64,000 bases of DNA from CADEEN01 sp963840805 (GTDB lineage: Bacteria > Pseudomonadota > Gammaproteobacteria > Burkholderiales > Burkholderiaceae_C), in assembly GCA_963840805.1 (NCBI GenBank), contig CAWJAJ010000006.1:186001-250000 (forward strand), given 5' to 3'. Positions 13,641-25,502 of this stretch are shown here, in pieces. The notes beneath the pieces are model-generated. The model made no database searches and was not told where the DNA came from. It saw nothing but the letters and a program-made list of their open reading frames with translations. The position numbers and the translations under genes are program-made. The first letter of the stretch is position 1. The number at the start of each line of letters is the position of its first letter.

Positions 13641-14825
13641 ATGAGCAAGCGTGACGTGGTGGTTCTGGGTGCGGCGCGGTCGGCGATCGGTACCTTTGGC
13701 GGTTCGCTGGCGGACATCGAACCCGCCGAATTGGCCGGCACCGTGATGAAGGAAGCGATCAAGCGTTCCGGCGTCGACCCGAAGGCGATCAACTACGTGA
13801 CGGTGGGCAACACCATCCCGACCGAGAGCCGCTTCCCCTACGTGGCGCGCGTGGCATCGATCCAGGCCGGGCTGCCGATGGACAGCGTGGCGATGTCGGT
13901 GAACCGTCTGTGCTCGTCGGGCCTGCAGGGCATCGTGACGACGGCGCAGAACATCCTGCTCGGCGACTGCGACTACGGCATCGGCGGCGGCGTCGAAGTG
14001 ATGAGCCGCGGCGGCTACATGTCGCCGGCAATGCGCACCGGCGCACGCATGGGCGATACCAAGCTGATCGACATGATGGTCGCGACACTGACCGACCCGT
14101 TCGGCGTCGGCCACATGGGCATCACCGCCGAGAACCTGTGCACCAAGTGGGGCATCACGCGCGAGCAGCAGGACGCGCTGGCGGTCGAGTCGCACCGCCG
14201 TGCCGCGGCGGCGATCGCCGAGGGGCGCTTCAAGAGCCAGATCGTGCCGATCGTCAAGCAGACCAAGAAGGGCGATGTCACCTTCGACACCGACGAGCAT
14301 GTGAAGCCGAATACGACGATGGAAACGCTGGCCAAGATGAAGCCGGCGTTCAAGAAGGACGGCTCGGTGACGGCCGGCAACGCCTCGGGCATCAACGACG
14401 GCGCGGCCTTCTTCGTGCTCGCCGACGCAGCGGTGGCCGCGGCTGCCGGCCACAAGCCGATGGCGCGCCTGGTGTCTTACGCCGTGGCCGGCGTGCCCAA
14501 CGAGATCATGGGCGAAGGCCCGATCCCGGCCTCGAAGCTGGCGCTGAAGAAGAGCGGGCTGACGCTCGACCAGATGGACGTCATCGAGAGCAACGAGGCC
14601 TTCGCGGCGCAGGCGATCGCGGTGTCGCGCGGCTTGGAACTCGACATGAAGAAGACCAACCCGAACGGCGGCGCGATCGCGCTCGGCCACCCGATCGGCT
14701 GTTCGGGCGCGTTCCTCGCCACCAAGGCGGTCTACGAACTGCACCGCACCGGCGGCAAGTACGCGCTGGTGACGATGTGCATCGGCGGCGGGCAGGGCAT
14801 CGCGGCGGTGTTCGAGCGGCTCTGA
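13641..14825 (+). CDS. bktB: Acetyl-CoA acetyltransferase / beta-ketothiolase, BktB type
   Basis: A biosynthetic thiolase of 394 residues that condenses acyl-CoA with acetyl-CoA or cleaves 3-ketoacyl-CoA. The catalytic triad is visible: Cys91 in NRLCSSGLQ, His350 in IALGHPIG and Cys380 in MCIGGGQGIA. The N terminus DVVVLGAARSAIGTFGGSL resembles Cupriavidus BktB more than PhaA, so C5 ketoacyl-CoA and polyhydroxyalkanoate precursor supply are possible roles. That fits the nearby propionyl-CoA genes but remains inference. The ATG at 13641 has AAGGAG upstream. It is a single-gene unit closed by a terminator. Confidence 0.88.
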   Translation: MSKRDVVVLGAARSAIGTFGGSLADIEPAELAGTVMKEAIKRSGVDPKAINYVTVGNTIPTESRFPYVARVASIQAGLPMDSVAMSVNRLCSSGLQGIVTTAQNILLGDCDYGIGGGVEVMSRGGYMSPAMRTGARMGDTKLIDMMVATLTDPFGVGHMGITAENLCTKWGITREQQDALAVESHRRAAAAIAEGRFKSQIVPIVKQTKKGDVTFDTDEHVKPNTTMETLAKMKPAFKKDGSVTAGNASGINDGAAFFVLADAAVAAAAGHKPMARLVSYAVAGVPNEIMGEGPIPASKLALKKSGLTLDQMDVIESNEAFAAQAIAVSRGLELDMKKTNPNGGAIALGHPIGCSGAFLATKAVYELHRTGGKYALVTMCIGGGQGIAAVFERL

Positions 14826-14844
14826 GCGGCGCGCATTCGACCAG

Positions 14845-14880
14845 GGCCCGGCGCATCATCGCCGGGCCTATTTCTTTCTG
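14845..14880 (+). terminator. Rho-independent terminator of the thiolase gene
   Basis: A perfect 9-bp stem (GGCCCGGCG / CGCCGGGCC) with a six-base loop, followed by a T-rich tail TATTTCTTTCT, begins 19 bases after the thiolase stop. Confidence 0.85.
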
Positions 14881-14972
14881 AGCGCGCCGCCTGGGAAGGC
14901 CAAGGCGCCATGGCCTGCATTCGGCCCAACGGTGCCGTTTGCGAGCGACCGCTTTCCGTCGTGCTTGCAGTC

Positions 14973-15531
14973 GGCGCGAGCAACGGCGGCGGCCGGGCCT
15001 GGGCGGGCGCTTAGACGGCTGGTCTTCGCTGCGCTGCGACTGCCCTGCGCTGCTCGGGTCCGTGGCCCCGTCGCTCAACTCGCCTCCGTTCGCTTCGCTC
15101 ACTGCGCTCGAACAGCCGCGACGAGTCAGTGCACGAAGCGCGCTGCGCGCGCGGGCCCAGGACCCCTGTGCTGCTCGGCGCGCTCACATGCGCGCCGCGC
15201 CCAGGCCCCGGCTGCCGCCGTTGCCAGCAACCGAAGGTGGCGTGTGCGACGTTCGAACACCGACGCTGTTGCCGGCAAGGCGGCGGGCGGGGCCTGGGCG
15301 GGGCGCATGTGGCGCCGCCGAGAAGCAGCAGGGGGCCTGGGGCCCGCGCGCGCAGCGCGCTTCGTGAACTGACTCGTCGCAGGCTGTTTGAGCGCAGAGA
15401 GCGAAGCGAACGCAGCGAGTTCTGCAACGGGGCCACGGAACCCGAGCAGCGCAGGGCAACCCGCAGCGCAGCGAAGGGCCAGCCGTACCTGAGCCCCGTG
15501 CCAGGCCCGCGCTCGCCGCCTTGCTCGCGCC
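14973..15531. repeat. Large inverted repeat: two copies of a GC-rich intergenic element head to head
   Basis: The left arm (14973-15231) and right arm (15268-15531) align as reverse complements over essentially their full length, with scattered mismatches and small indels, around a 36-base centre (15232-15267). Shared blocks include CTGCGCTGCTCGGGT, GTGGCCCCGT, CGAAGCGCGCTGCGCGCGCG and TGACTCGTCGC. Open frames inside it are low-complexity Arg/Ala/Ser peptides on both strands with no start signals, so I see no gene. The element separates the convergent thiolase and GntR genes. Similar ERSERSER-type translated repeats occur as spurious proteins in Burkholderiales genomes, so it is probably an interspersed element. 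Confidence 0.8.
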
Positions 15532-15618
15532 ATGCAGGCACGACAAAGCGGACGCTCGCATGACGGCCCCAGTGGGCCGACTGCGGTCCGTCGCGACGAA
15601 CCGGATCGCGATCGGCCG

Positions 15619-16277
15619 TCAGGCTGCGGCTTCGAGGCCGCTTTCGAAATGCGCCCGCATCAGGCGCGTCGCCTTCGCGGCGTCGCGGGCCTCGATGGCC
15701 AGCCATCAGCGAGCGGTGCTCGGCCAGCGAGTCGGCCAGGCGGCCCTGCTTGAACAGCGAGTGGTGGCGGTTCAGCTTCATCACCTTGCGCAGGTCGGCG
15801 ACGATCTGTTCACACCAGCGGTTGCCGGCAACGGCCAGCAGTGCCATGTGGAACTGCTCATTGGTGGCGAAGAAGGCGTCGCGCTGGCGCACCTGCTTCT
15901 CCAGCCGTTCGTGCAACTGGCGCAGCGATTCGATCTGCGCCGGGCTCGCGCTGCGCGCGACTTCGCCGGCCGCATCGGATTCCAGCAGGGCCAGCACGCG
16001 ATAGACCTGGGTCACGTCGGTCGCGGCTCATCTCGGTGACGTAGGCACCGCGGCGCACCTTCATCGTCACCAGGCCTTCGACGGCCAGCACCTTCAGCGC
16101 TTCGCGCAGCGGCGTGCGGCTGATGCCGTATTCGCCGGCCAGCTTCTGCTCGTCGATCCACGCGCCGGGTTCCAGTTCGCGCGAAAAGATCTGTGCGCGC
16201 AGGCGTTCGGCCACGTCCTGGTAGAGGGCACGCGGCGAGAGCGGGCGGGTTGCAGCGGTGGCCGCAGCGGAGGGCAT
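15619..16277 (-). CDS. GntR-family regulator, FadR subfamily with FCD domain (two frame breaks)
   Basis: A ligand-responsive repressor or activator, divergent from the methylmalonyl-CoA mutase operon and presumably its regulator. The N-terminal winged helix shows LYQDVAERLRAQIFSRELEPG, then EYGISRTPLREALKVLAVEGL and RRGAYVTEMSRDD. The FCD domain follows with VYRVLALLESDAA, FFATNEQFHMALLAVAGN and EHRSLMAAIEARDAAKATRLM. Extra bases near 16022 and 15699 break the frame; the repaired protein is about 218 residues, normal for the family. The effector is unknown; an acyl-CoA or organic acid of propionate metabolism is inferred from position. Confidence 0.85.
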
Positions 16278-16306
16278 GAGCGAAACTGTTGCGTGTCAGT
16301 TCGGTG

Positions 16307-16335
16307 TTGGATTTGAATTCATAATTATGGATAAT
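16307..16335 (+). promoter_or_regulatory. Promoter with overlapping palindromic operator, mutase operon
   Basis: TTGGAT (16307-16312), a 17-base spacer and GATAAT (16330-16335) make a good sigma-70 promoter. A perfect 10-bp palindrome CATAATTATG (16320-16329) sits within the spacer. This AT-rich island in a GC-rich genome, between the GntR gene and the operon, is the likely regulator binding site. AAGGAG precedes the mutase ATG. Confidence 0.6.
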
Positions 16336-16371
16336 GCAAGGGCCGACCCCTGATCGGTCAAGGAGACGACG

Positions 16372-18515
16372 ATGCCGTCACGCCCCCCCACGCTCGAAGA
16401 TTGGCAGCGCGCCGCGGCCAAATCCGCGCCCGGCGGCGATGTATCTGCGCTGAACTGGACCACGCCCGAAGGCATCAGCGTCAAGCCCTTGTACACGCCG
16501 GCCGATCTTATGGGCCTGCCGCACACCGATACGCTGCCCGGCTTCGAGCCCTACCTGCGCGGCCCGCAGGCCACGATGTACGCGGTGCGGCCGTGGACGA
16601 TCCGCCAGTACGCGGGCTTCTCCACCGCCGAGGCGAGCAACGCCTTCTACCGCCAGGGCCTGGCCGGCGGCGGGCAGGGCGTCAGCGTGGCGTTCGACCT
16701 CGCCACCCACCGCGGCTACGACAGCGACCACCCGCGCGTGACGGGCGACGTCGGCAAGGCCGGCGTGGCGATCGATTCGGTCGAGGACATGAAGATCCTG
16801 TTCGACGGCATCCCGCTGGACAAGGTCTCGGTGTCGATGACGATGAATGGCGCCGTGCTGCCGGTGCTGGCCGGCTACGTGGTGGCGGCCGAAGAGCAGG
16901 GCGTGCGCGCAGGACCAGCTCTCGGGGACGATCCAGAACGACATCCTCAAGGAGTTCATGGTTCGCAACACCTACATCTATCCGCCCGAACCCTCGATGC
17001 GGATCGTGGCCGACATCATCGAGTACACGGCCCAGAAGATGCCGAAGTTCAACTCGATCTCGATCTCCGGCTATCACATGCAGGAGGCCGGCGCGAACCA
17101 GGCGCTGGAGCTGGCCTTCACGCTGGCCGACGGCAAGGAGTACGTGAAGACGGCGTTGGCCAAGGGGCTGGACGTGGATGCGTTCGCCGGTCGGCTGTCG
17201 TTCTTCTGGGCCATCGGGATGAACTTCTATCTCGAGATCGCCAAGATGCGCGCGGCACGGCTGCTGTGGTGCGCGGATCATGAAAGGCTTCGACGCCAAG
17301 AGCCCGAAGAGCCTGATGCTGCGCACGCATTGCCAGACCTCGGGCTGGAGCCTCACGGAGCAGGACCCGTACAACAACATCGTGCGCACCACGGTCGAGG
17401 CGATGGCGGCGGTGTTCGGCGGCACGCAGAGCCTGCACACGAATTCGTTCGACGAGGCGATCGCGCTGCCGACCGAGTTCAGCGCGCGCATCGCGCGCAA
17501 CACCCAGCTCATCCTCCAGGAAGAGACGCACATCACGAGCGTCGTCGACCCCTGGGCCGGCAGCTACATGATGGAGTCGCTGACGCAGGAGATGGCCGAC
17601 CGGGCCTGGGCCATCATCGAAGAGGTCGATGCGCTCGGCGGCATGACCCAGGCCGTGGACAGCGGCTGGGCCAAGCTGAAGATCGAGGCCAGCGCGGCCG
17701 AGAAGCAGGCCCGCATCGACAGCGGCCGCGACGTGATCGTCGGCGTCAACAAGTACCGCCTGCAGACACCCGACGAGATCGACAGCCGGGAGGTCGACAA
17801 CGTCAAGGTGCGCGAAGGACAGATCGCCCGCCTGCAGCACATCCGGGCCACGCGCGATGCCGCCCGGGTGCAAGCGGCGCTGGACGCCCTGACGGCGGCC
17901 GCGCGGTCGGGCCAGGGTAATCTGCTGGCCCTGAGCATCGATGCCATGCGCCTGCGCGCCACGGTCGGCGAGGTCAGCGATGCGCTGGAGAAGGTCTACG
18001 GGCGCCACCGCGCCAACATCCAACAGGTGACCGGTGTGTATGCAGCTGCCTATGACTCCGCCGAGGGCTGGGACCGGCTGAAGGCCGAGATCGCCGAGTT
18101 CGGCGAGCAGCACGGCCGCCGTCCGCGCGTGATGATCGCCAAGCTCGGCCAGGATGGCCACGACCGCGGCGCCAAGGTGGTGGCCACGGCCTTCGCCGAC
18201 CTCGGCTTCGACGTCGACATCGGGCCGCTGTTCCAGACCCCCGAGGAATGCGCGCGCCAGGCGATCGAGAACGACGTCCACGCGGTGGGCGTATCGACGC
18301 TGGCCGCCGGCCACAAGACGCTGGTGCCGGCGATCATCCAGGCGCTGAAGGACCAGGGCGCCGACGACATCATCGTCTTCGTCGGCGGCGTGATCCCGCG
18401 GCAGGACTACGACTTCCTCTACGCGGCCGGCGTGAAGGGCATCTACGGTCCGGGCACGCCGATCCCGGCGAGCGCGAAGGACGTGCTCGAGCACATTCGC
18501 AAGGCGCTGGGGTGA
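16372..18515 (+). CDS. scpA: Methylmalonyl-CoA mutase (two frame breaks)
   Basis: A cobalamin-dependent mutase interconverting (R)-methylmalonyl-CoA and succinyl-CoA. The catalytic TIM barrel is seen in RPWTIRQYAGFSTAEASN, VAFDLATHRGYDSDHPRV, VSMTMNGAVLP, EFMVRNTYIYPPEPSMR and RTHCQTSGWSLTEQDPYNN. The C-terminal B12 domain has the DxHxxG signature in LGQDGHDRGAK, then GVSTLAAGHKTL and GPGTPIPASAKDVL. Extra bases near 16910 (before QDQLSGTIQND) and 17270 (before IMKGFDAKSPKS) shift the frame. The repaired length is about 713 residues, full length for the single-chain enzyme. It is the first gene of the propionyl-CoA operon; its stop overlaps the next gene's GTG. Confidence 0.92.
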
Positions 18516-19383
18516 ACCAGGCGACGGCCACCGCGGTCGCGCTGCGAAGGTGCGAGCGACGGCGACTTCGAGGCCCTGCACGCGCTGCGCCTGCGTGCGA
18601 TGCGCGAGAGCCTGGAACGCCTGGGCCGCTACGACCCGCAGCGTGCGCGCGAGAGCCTGGCCGCAGGCTTCGCGCCCGAGCACACCCACCACATCGTCGT
18701 CGACGGGCGACGTGTCGGTTTCGTCGTTCTCAAGCCGCTGTCCCGCGTGATGCGGCTCGATCACCTCTACATCGACCCGCCCGACCAGCGGCGCGGCATC
18801 GGCGCGCAGGTGATGCGCTGGGTCTTCGCGCAGGCCGACGCGGTGCAGTTCCCGCTCGAACTGTGCGCGCTCAAGGGCAGCAGTGCCAACCGCTTCTACC
18901 TGCGCCACGGCTGCGTCAAGACGGGCGAAGGCGACTGGGACATCGATTACCTGCGCCTGCCGCCGTCCGCCGGCGTGCGCGCGGTGCGCGCCTTGTGGTC
19001 GGCGTTCCAGGCCCGCGACTGGAGGGCAGCACGGGCCCTGCTGCACGACGACCTGCAGGCCGTCTGGTGGACCAGCGGTGAGCGATTCGCCGGGGCCGAC
19101 GCCTTCATCGAGGTCAACGCACGCTACCCCGAGGGCTGGACGATCCACGTCGTCGACGTGGCGATGTTGCGCGACGGACGGGTGATGTCCGTCGTGCGCG
19201 TCGACCAGCCGCCGAGCACGTTCTTCGCCACCTCGTTCTACCTCACCGATGACGGTCTCATCACCGCCGTCGGACGAGTACTGGGCCACCGTGGAGGCCC
19301 CGCCTGCCTGGCGCAGCCCCGGTGCCATTGCCGGGGCCGTGCGTTTCGATCCGTTGAGCGACCCGCGGGCGCGCCTCCCATGA
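18512..19383 (+). CDS. GNAT acetyltransferase fused to SnoaL/NTF2-like domain (two frame breaks)
   Basis: An uncharacterised two-domain protein between the mutase and its GTPase. The N-terminal half is a GNAT fold: VGFVVLKPLSRVMRLDHLYI, then the acetyl-CoA loop DQRRGIGAQVMRW and NRFYLRHGCVKTGEG. The second half looks like a SnoaL/NTF2-like domain: VRALWSAFQARDWRAARALL, DDLQAVWWTSGERFAGADAF and TSFYLTDDGLITAVDEYW. The GTG start at 18512 overlaps the mutase stop. Extra bases near 18550 and 19275 break the frame; the repaired length is about 289 residues. Its TGA overlaps the meaB ATG (ATGA). The substrate is unknown. Confidence 0.75.
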
Positions 19384-20409
19384 CCCAGCCGCCGCGACTG
19401 GCCGAGGCCGACCGCATGCTCGCCGAAGCCGTCCTGGGCGGCGCGGGCGCCGCGCAGCGGCGGGCGATTGCCAAGACGATCACCCTGCTCGAGTCGACGC
19501 GCGTCGATCACCGCGCGCGAGCCGACGAATTGCTCAACGCCCTGCTGCCCAGATCGGGCCGGTCGTTCCGTCTGGGCATCAGCGGCGTGCCCGGGGTGGG
19601 CAAGAGCACCTTCATCGAAGCGCTCGGCCTGTTTCTGGTCGGGCCAGGGTCACCGCGTGGCCGTGCTCGCCGTCGACCCGTCGTCCAGTGTCTCGGGCGG
19701 CTCGATCCTCGGCGACAAGACGCGCATGGAGCGGCTGTCGGTGCACGAGCGCGCCTACATCCGTCCGAGCCCGGCGGGCGGCACGCTGGGCGGCGTGGCC
19801 GAGAAGACGCGCGAGTCGATGCTGGTGTGCGAAGCCGCCGGCCACGACGTCGTGATCGTCGAGACGGTGGGCGTCGGCCAGAGCGAGACCGCGGTGGCGG
19901 GCATGACCGACATGTTCATCTTGCTGCAACTGCCCAACGCGGGCGACGATCTGCAGGCGATCAAGAAGGGCGTGACGGAACTCGCCGACCTGGTGGTCAT
20001 CAACAAGGCCGATCTCGACGAAGCAGCTGCAACGCGGGCGCGGGCGCAGATCACGAGCGCATTGCGCCTGCTCGGGCTGCGCGGCAAGGCTGAACAGGGG
20101 CACGACGAGACCACGGTCTGGCGGCCGCGGGTGTTGCAACTGAGCGCCCTGAAGGGCGACGGCCTGACGGCGTTCTGGCAGGCCGTGACGTCGTTTCGCG
20201 AGCGGCAGACGGCCAGCGGCCGTCTCACCGAACGCCGCCACGCGCAGGACCGGGCCTGGATGTGGGAGCGCATCGAGGCCGGCCTGCGCCAGCGCTTCAA
20301 GGCGCACCCGGCGGTGCGTGCGGCGCTGCCGCACATGACTGCCGACGTGCAGGCCGGCCGCCTCGCGGCCTCGGTGGCTGCACGCCGCCTGCTCGACTTG
20401 ATGAATTGA
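19380..20409 (+). CDS. meaB: Methylmalonyl-CoA mutase-associated GTPase MeaB (one frame break)
   Basis: A G3E-family GTPase chaperone that loads and protects the cobalamin cofactor of methylmalonyl-CoA mutase. The P-loop is GISGVPGVGKSTFIEALG. Further motifs are VLAVDPSSSVSGGSILGDKT, HERAYIRPSPAGGTLGGVA, the Walker B-like VIVETVGVGQSE, and NKAD for guanine recognition. One extra C near 19645 shifts the frame just before GHRVAVLAVDPSS; the repaired length is about 342 residues. It overlaps the stop of the GNAT gene, matching the usual mutase-meaB pairing. Confidence 0.92.
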
Positions 20410-20432
20410 CCGAGAAACGAGGAGTAGCCCCG

Positions 20433-21978
<1,546 letters not shown>

Positions 21979-22057
21979 CCCACCCCCGAAGCGCCTTCGG
22001 CGCTCCCCCTCGAGGGGGCGACGCCAGTGGCCCGGCGAAGCCGGATCCACGGCGTCT
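21979..22057. repeat. GC-rich REP-like intergenic repeat between pccB and pccA
   Basis: The spacer holds stacked hairpins: AGCGCC-TTC-GGCGCT, CCCCCTCGAGGGGG, and a CCGGCTTCGCCGG-type stem. This arrangement is common between genes in Comamonadaceae-like genomes. It may act as an mRNA stabiliser or partial terminator inside the operon. Confidence 0.6.
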
Positions 22058-22115
22058 GCTCGTGGGCACCGCATCCATGCGACGACGGCGGCCACAGCCG
22101 CCAGGAAAGACTGAC

Positions 22116-24139
22116 ATGTTCACCAAGATCCTGATTGCCAATCGGGGAGAAATCGCCTGTCGCGTCATCAAGACGGCGCGCAAGATGGGCATCGCCACGG
22201 TGGCGGTGTATTCCGAGGCCGACCGCGATGCGCGGCATGTCGAACTGGCCGACGAGGCGGTGTTCATCGGCGCCGCGCCGAGCCGCGAGTCGTACCTGCA
22301 GGGCGACAAGATCATCGCCGCCTGCCGGAGCACCGGCGCGCAGGCGGTGCATCCGGGCTACGGCTTCCTGTCCGAGAACGAGGACTTCGCCCGTCGCGTC
22401 GAGGAGCAGGGCATCACCTTCATCGGCCCGAAGCACTATTCGATCGCCGCGATGGGCGACAAGATCGCGTCGAAGAAGCTGGCGCTGGAGGCCGGCGTCA
22501 ACACCATCCCGGGCTGGAACGCGGCCATCGAGACGCCCGAGCGCGCGGTCGAGATCGCGCGCGACATCGGCTACCCGGTGATGATCAAGGCCAGTGCAGG
22601 CGGCGGCGGCAAGGGCCTGCGCGTGGCCTTCTCCGACAAGGAGGCCTTCGACGGCTTCAGCGCGTGCCGCAACGAGGCGCGCAGCAGTTTCGGCGACGAC
22701 CGCGTGTTCATCGAGAAGTACGTCGAACAGCCGCGCCACATCGAAATCCAGGTGCTCGGCGACGCGCATGGCAACGTGGTCTACCTCAACGAGCGCGAGT
22801 GCTCGATCCAGCGCCGCCACCAGAAGGTGATCGAAGAGGCGCCGTCGCCGTTCATCAGCGAGGCCACCCGCAAGGCCATGGGCGAGCAGGCAGTGGCGCT
22901 GGCCAAGGCGGTGAAGTACCAGAGTGCGGGCACCGTCGAGTTCGTCGTCGGCAAGGACCAGAGCTTCTACTTCCTGGAGATGAACACGCGGCTGCAGGTC
23001 GAGCACCCGGTCACCGAGTGCATCACCGGCCTGGACCTGGTCGAGCAGATGATCCGCGTCGCCGCGGGCGAGCCGCTGGCCTTCGTGCAGGCCGACGTGC
23101 AGCGCCGCGGCTGGGCCATCGAGTGCCGCATCAATGCCGAGGATCCGTTCCGCAGCTTCCTGCCTTCCACCGGGCGACTGGTGCGCTACCAGCCGCCGGC
23201 GCAGACGATGGAGGCCGCTGCGCCGGTGCCCGAGGGCGGCGGGGTGCGGGTGGACACCGGCGTGTACGAGGGCGGCGAGATCCCGATGTACTACGACTCG
23301 ATGATCGCCAAGCTGATCGTCCACGGCTTCGACCGCGACGACGCCATCGCGCGCATGCGCGAGGCGCTCAACGGCTTCGTGATCCGCGGCATCAGCAGCA
23401 ACATTCCGTTCCAGTCGGCGCTGCTGGCGCATCCGAGGTTCATCGCCGGCGACTTCAATACCGGCTTCATCGCCGAGCACTACGCGCACGGCTTTCGCGC
23501 CGAGGACGTGCCGCACGACGATCCGGACTTCCTGGTCGCGCTGGCCGCGGCGGTGCACCGCACGTACCGCCAACGCGCGGCACGCATCAGCGGGCAGTTG
23601 CCCGGCCACAGCCTGCGCGTCGGCGACGAGTTCGTCGTCGTCGTCAAGGGCGAGGGCGGCGTGCATGCGCACCGCCCGGTGCAGGTGCACACCGACGGCG
23701 CGATGACGGTGATGGTGAGCGGCAAGCTGTATGCGATCGCCAATGACTGGACCTTCCGCGACATCCGCGCCAGCGGCACCTGCAACGGCCATGCCTTCAC
23801 GGCCCAGATCGAACGCCACGGCTTGTGGTTGCGCATCGCCCACAACGGCATGCAGGTCGATACTCTCGTGCTGCCGCCGCGCGCGGCCGAGCTGCTGCGC
23901 GTGATGCCGTTCAAGTTGCCGCCCGACATGAGCAAGTTCCTGCTCTCGCCGATGCCCGGGCTGCTGGTCGACATCGCGGTCAAGCCGGGCCAGCCGGTGC
24001 GGGCCGGCGAACGGCTGGCCGTGATCGAGGCGATGAAGATGGAGAACATCCTCACCGCCGCGCGCGACGGCACGGTGTCCGAGCTGCTGGCCACCCAGGG
24101 CGAGAGCTTGGCGGTCGATCAACCCATCCTGAGCTTTGC

Positions 24140-24143
<4 letters not shown>
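22116..24143 (+). CDS. pccA: Propionyl-CoA carboxylase alpha chain (biotin carboxylase/BCCP)
   Basis: The biotin-carrying subunit, 675 residues, that carboxylates biotin with ATP and bicarbonate. The biotin carboxylase domain starts KILIANRGEIACRVI and contains the ATP-grasp loop IKASAGGGGKGLRV, the catalytic region NERECSIQRRHQKVIEEAPS and EMNTRLQVEHPVTE. A middle BT-type region joins it to the C-terminal biotinyl domain, with Lys641 in EAMKMEN as the biotin site. The reading frame is intact. Its stop overlaps the ATG of the epimerase-like gene. Confidence 0.95.
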
Positions 24144-24610
<467 letters not shown>

Positions 24611-24655
24611 ACTTCTCGGCCCGCAAGTGGAGTGACCGGGAGCCCCGAAGCCTCA

Positions 24656-25429
24656 ATGAGCGCCGATGTAATCCTCGAAACCCGCGGTCTGACGAAGGAG
24701 TTCAAAGGCTTTGTCGCCGTCGACAAGGTGAATCTGCGCGTGCGGCGCGGCACGATCCATGCGCTGATCGGTCCCAACGGCGCCGGCAAGACCACCTGCT
24801 TCAACCTGTTGACCAAGTTCATCGCCCCCACCGCCGGGCAGATCCTGTTCAATGGCATCGACATCACGCGCGAGGCGTCGGCGCATATCGCACGGCGCGG
24901 CATCATCCGCTCGTTCCAGATCTCGGCCGTATTCCCGCACCTGAGCGTGCTGGAGAACGTGCGTGTTGCGTTGCAGAGAAAGCTCGGCACCTCGTTTTAC
25001 TTCTGGCGCAGCGAGGGCAGCCTGGAGCCGCTGAACGACCGGGTTCACGAACTGCTGCGCGCGGTGGACCTGGACAGCTACGCCGACACGCCGACCGTGG
25101 AACTGAGCTACGGCCGCAAGCGTGCGCTCGAGATCGCCACCACGCTGGCGATGGACCCCGAACTGATGCTGCTCGACGAGCCGACCCAGGGCATGGGGCT
25201 CGAAGACGTCGATCGCATCCGCCAGCTGATCAAGAAGGTCGCCGCCGACCGCACGGTGCTGATGGTCGAGCACAACATGAGCGTGGTCGCGAGCATCGCC
25301 GACACCATCACCGTGCTGCAACGTGGCGCCACGCTGGCCGAGGGGCCTTACGAACAGGTGTCGAAGAACGCGGCGGTGATCGAGGCCTACATGGGCACCG
25401 CGGATGCCGAGCTGAAGGGGGCGCATTGA
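24656..25429 (+). CDS. livG: Branched-chain amino acid ABC transporter ATPase LivG
   Basis: One of two cytoplasmic ATPases of a HAAT-family importer, 257 residues. It has Walker A GPNGAGKTT, the Q-loop region RSFQISAVFPHLSVLENV, an unusual signature ELSYGRKRALEIATTLA, Walker B LMLLDEPTQGMG and the H-loop MVEHNMSVV. It follows the propionyl-CoA genes by 45 bases in the same direction and is followed by the other transporter genes. Confidence 0.9.
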   Translation: MSADVILETRGLTKEFKGFVAVDKVNLRVRRGTIHALIGPNGAGKTTCFNLLTKFIAPTAGQILFNGIDITREASAHIARRGIIRSFQISAVFPHLSVLENVRVALQRKLGTSFYFWRSEGSLEPLNDRVHELLRAVDLDSYADTPTVELSYGRKRALEIATTLAMDPELMLLDEPTQGMGLEDVDRIRQLIKKVAADRTVLMVEHNMSVVASIADTITVLQRGATLAEGPYEQVSKNAAVIEAYMGTADAELKGAH

Positions 25430-25440
25430 TGAGCGCCGTC

Positions 25441-25500
25441 CGGCCGCCCGAAGGCGCTCGCTCCCCCTTGGGGGGAAAGGCCGCAGGCCGAAGGGGGCTG
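25441..25500. repeat. GC-rich hairpin repeat between livG and livF
   Basis: The spacer contains paired CCCGAAGGCG, CTCCCCCTTGGGGGG and AAGGCCGCAGGCCGAAGGGGG blocks, a second variety of the short intergenic repeat found between pccB and pccA. No gene is seen in it. Confidence 0.55.
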
Positions 25501-25502
25501 CC

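Noticed and set aside
14932..15563. Several overlapping frames of 90-150 codons in the palindrome
   Set aside because: Low-complexity Arg/Ala/Ser peptides on both strands, without ribosome sites or family resemblance; the DNA pairs as an inverted repeat instead.
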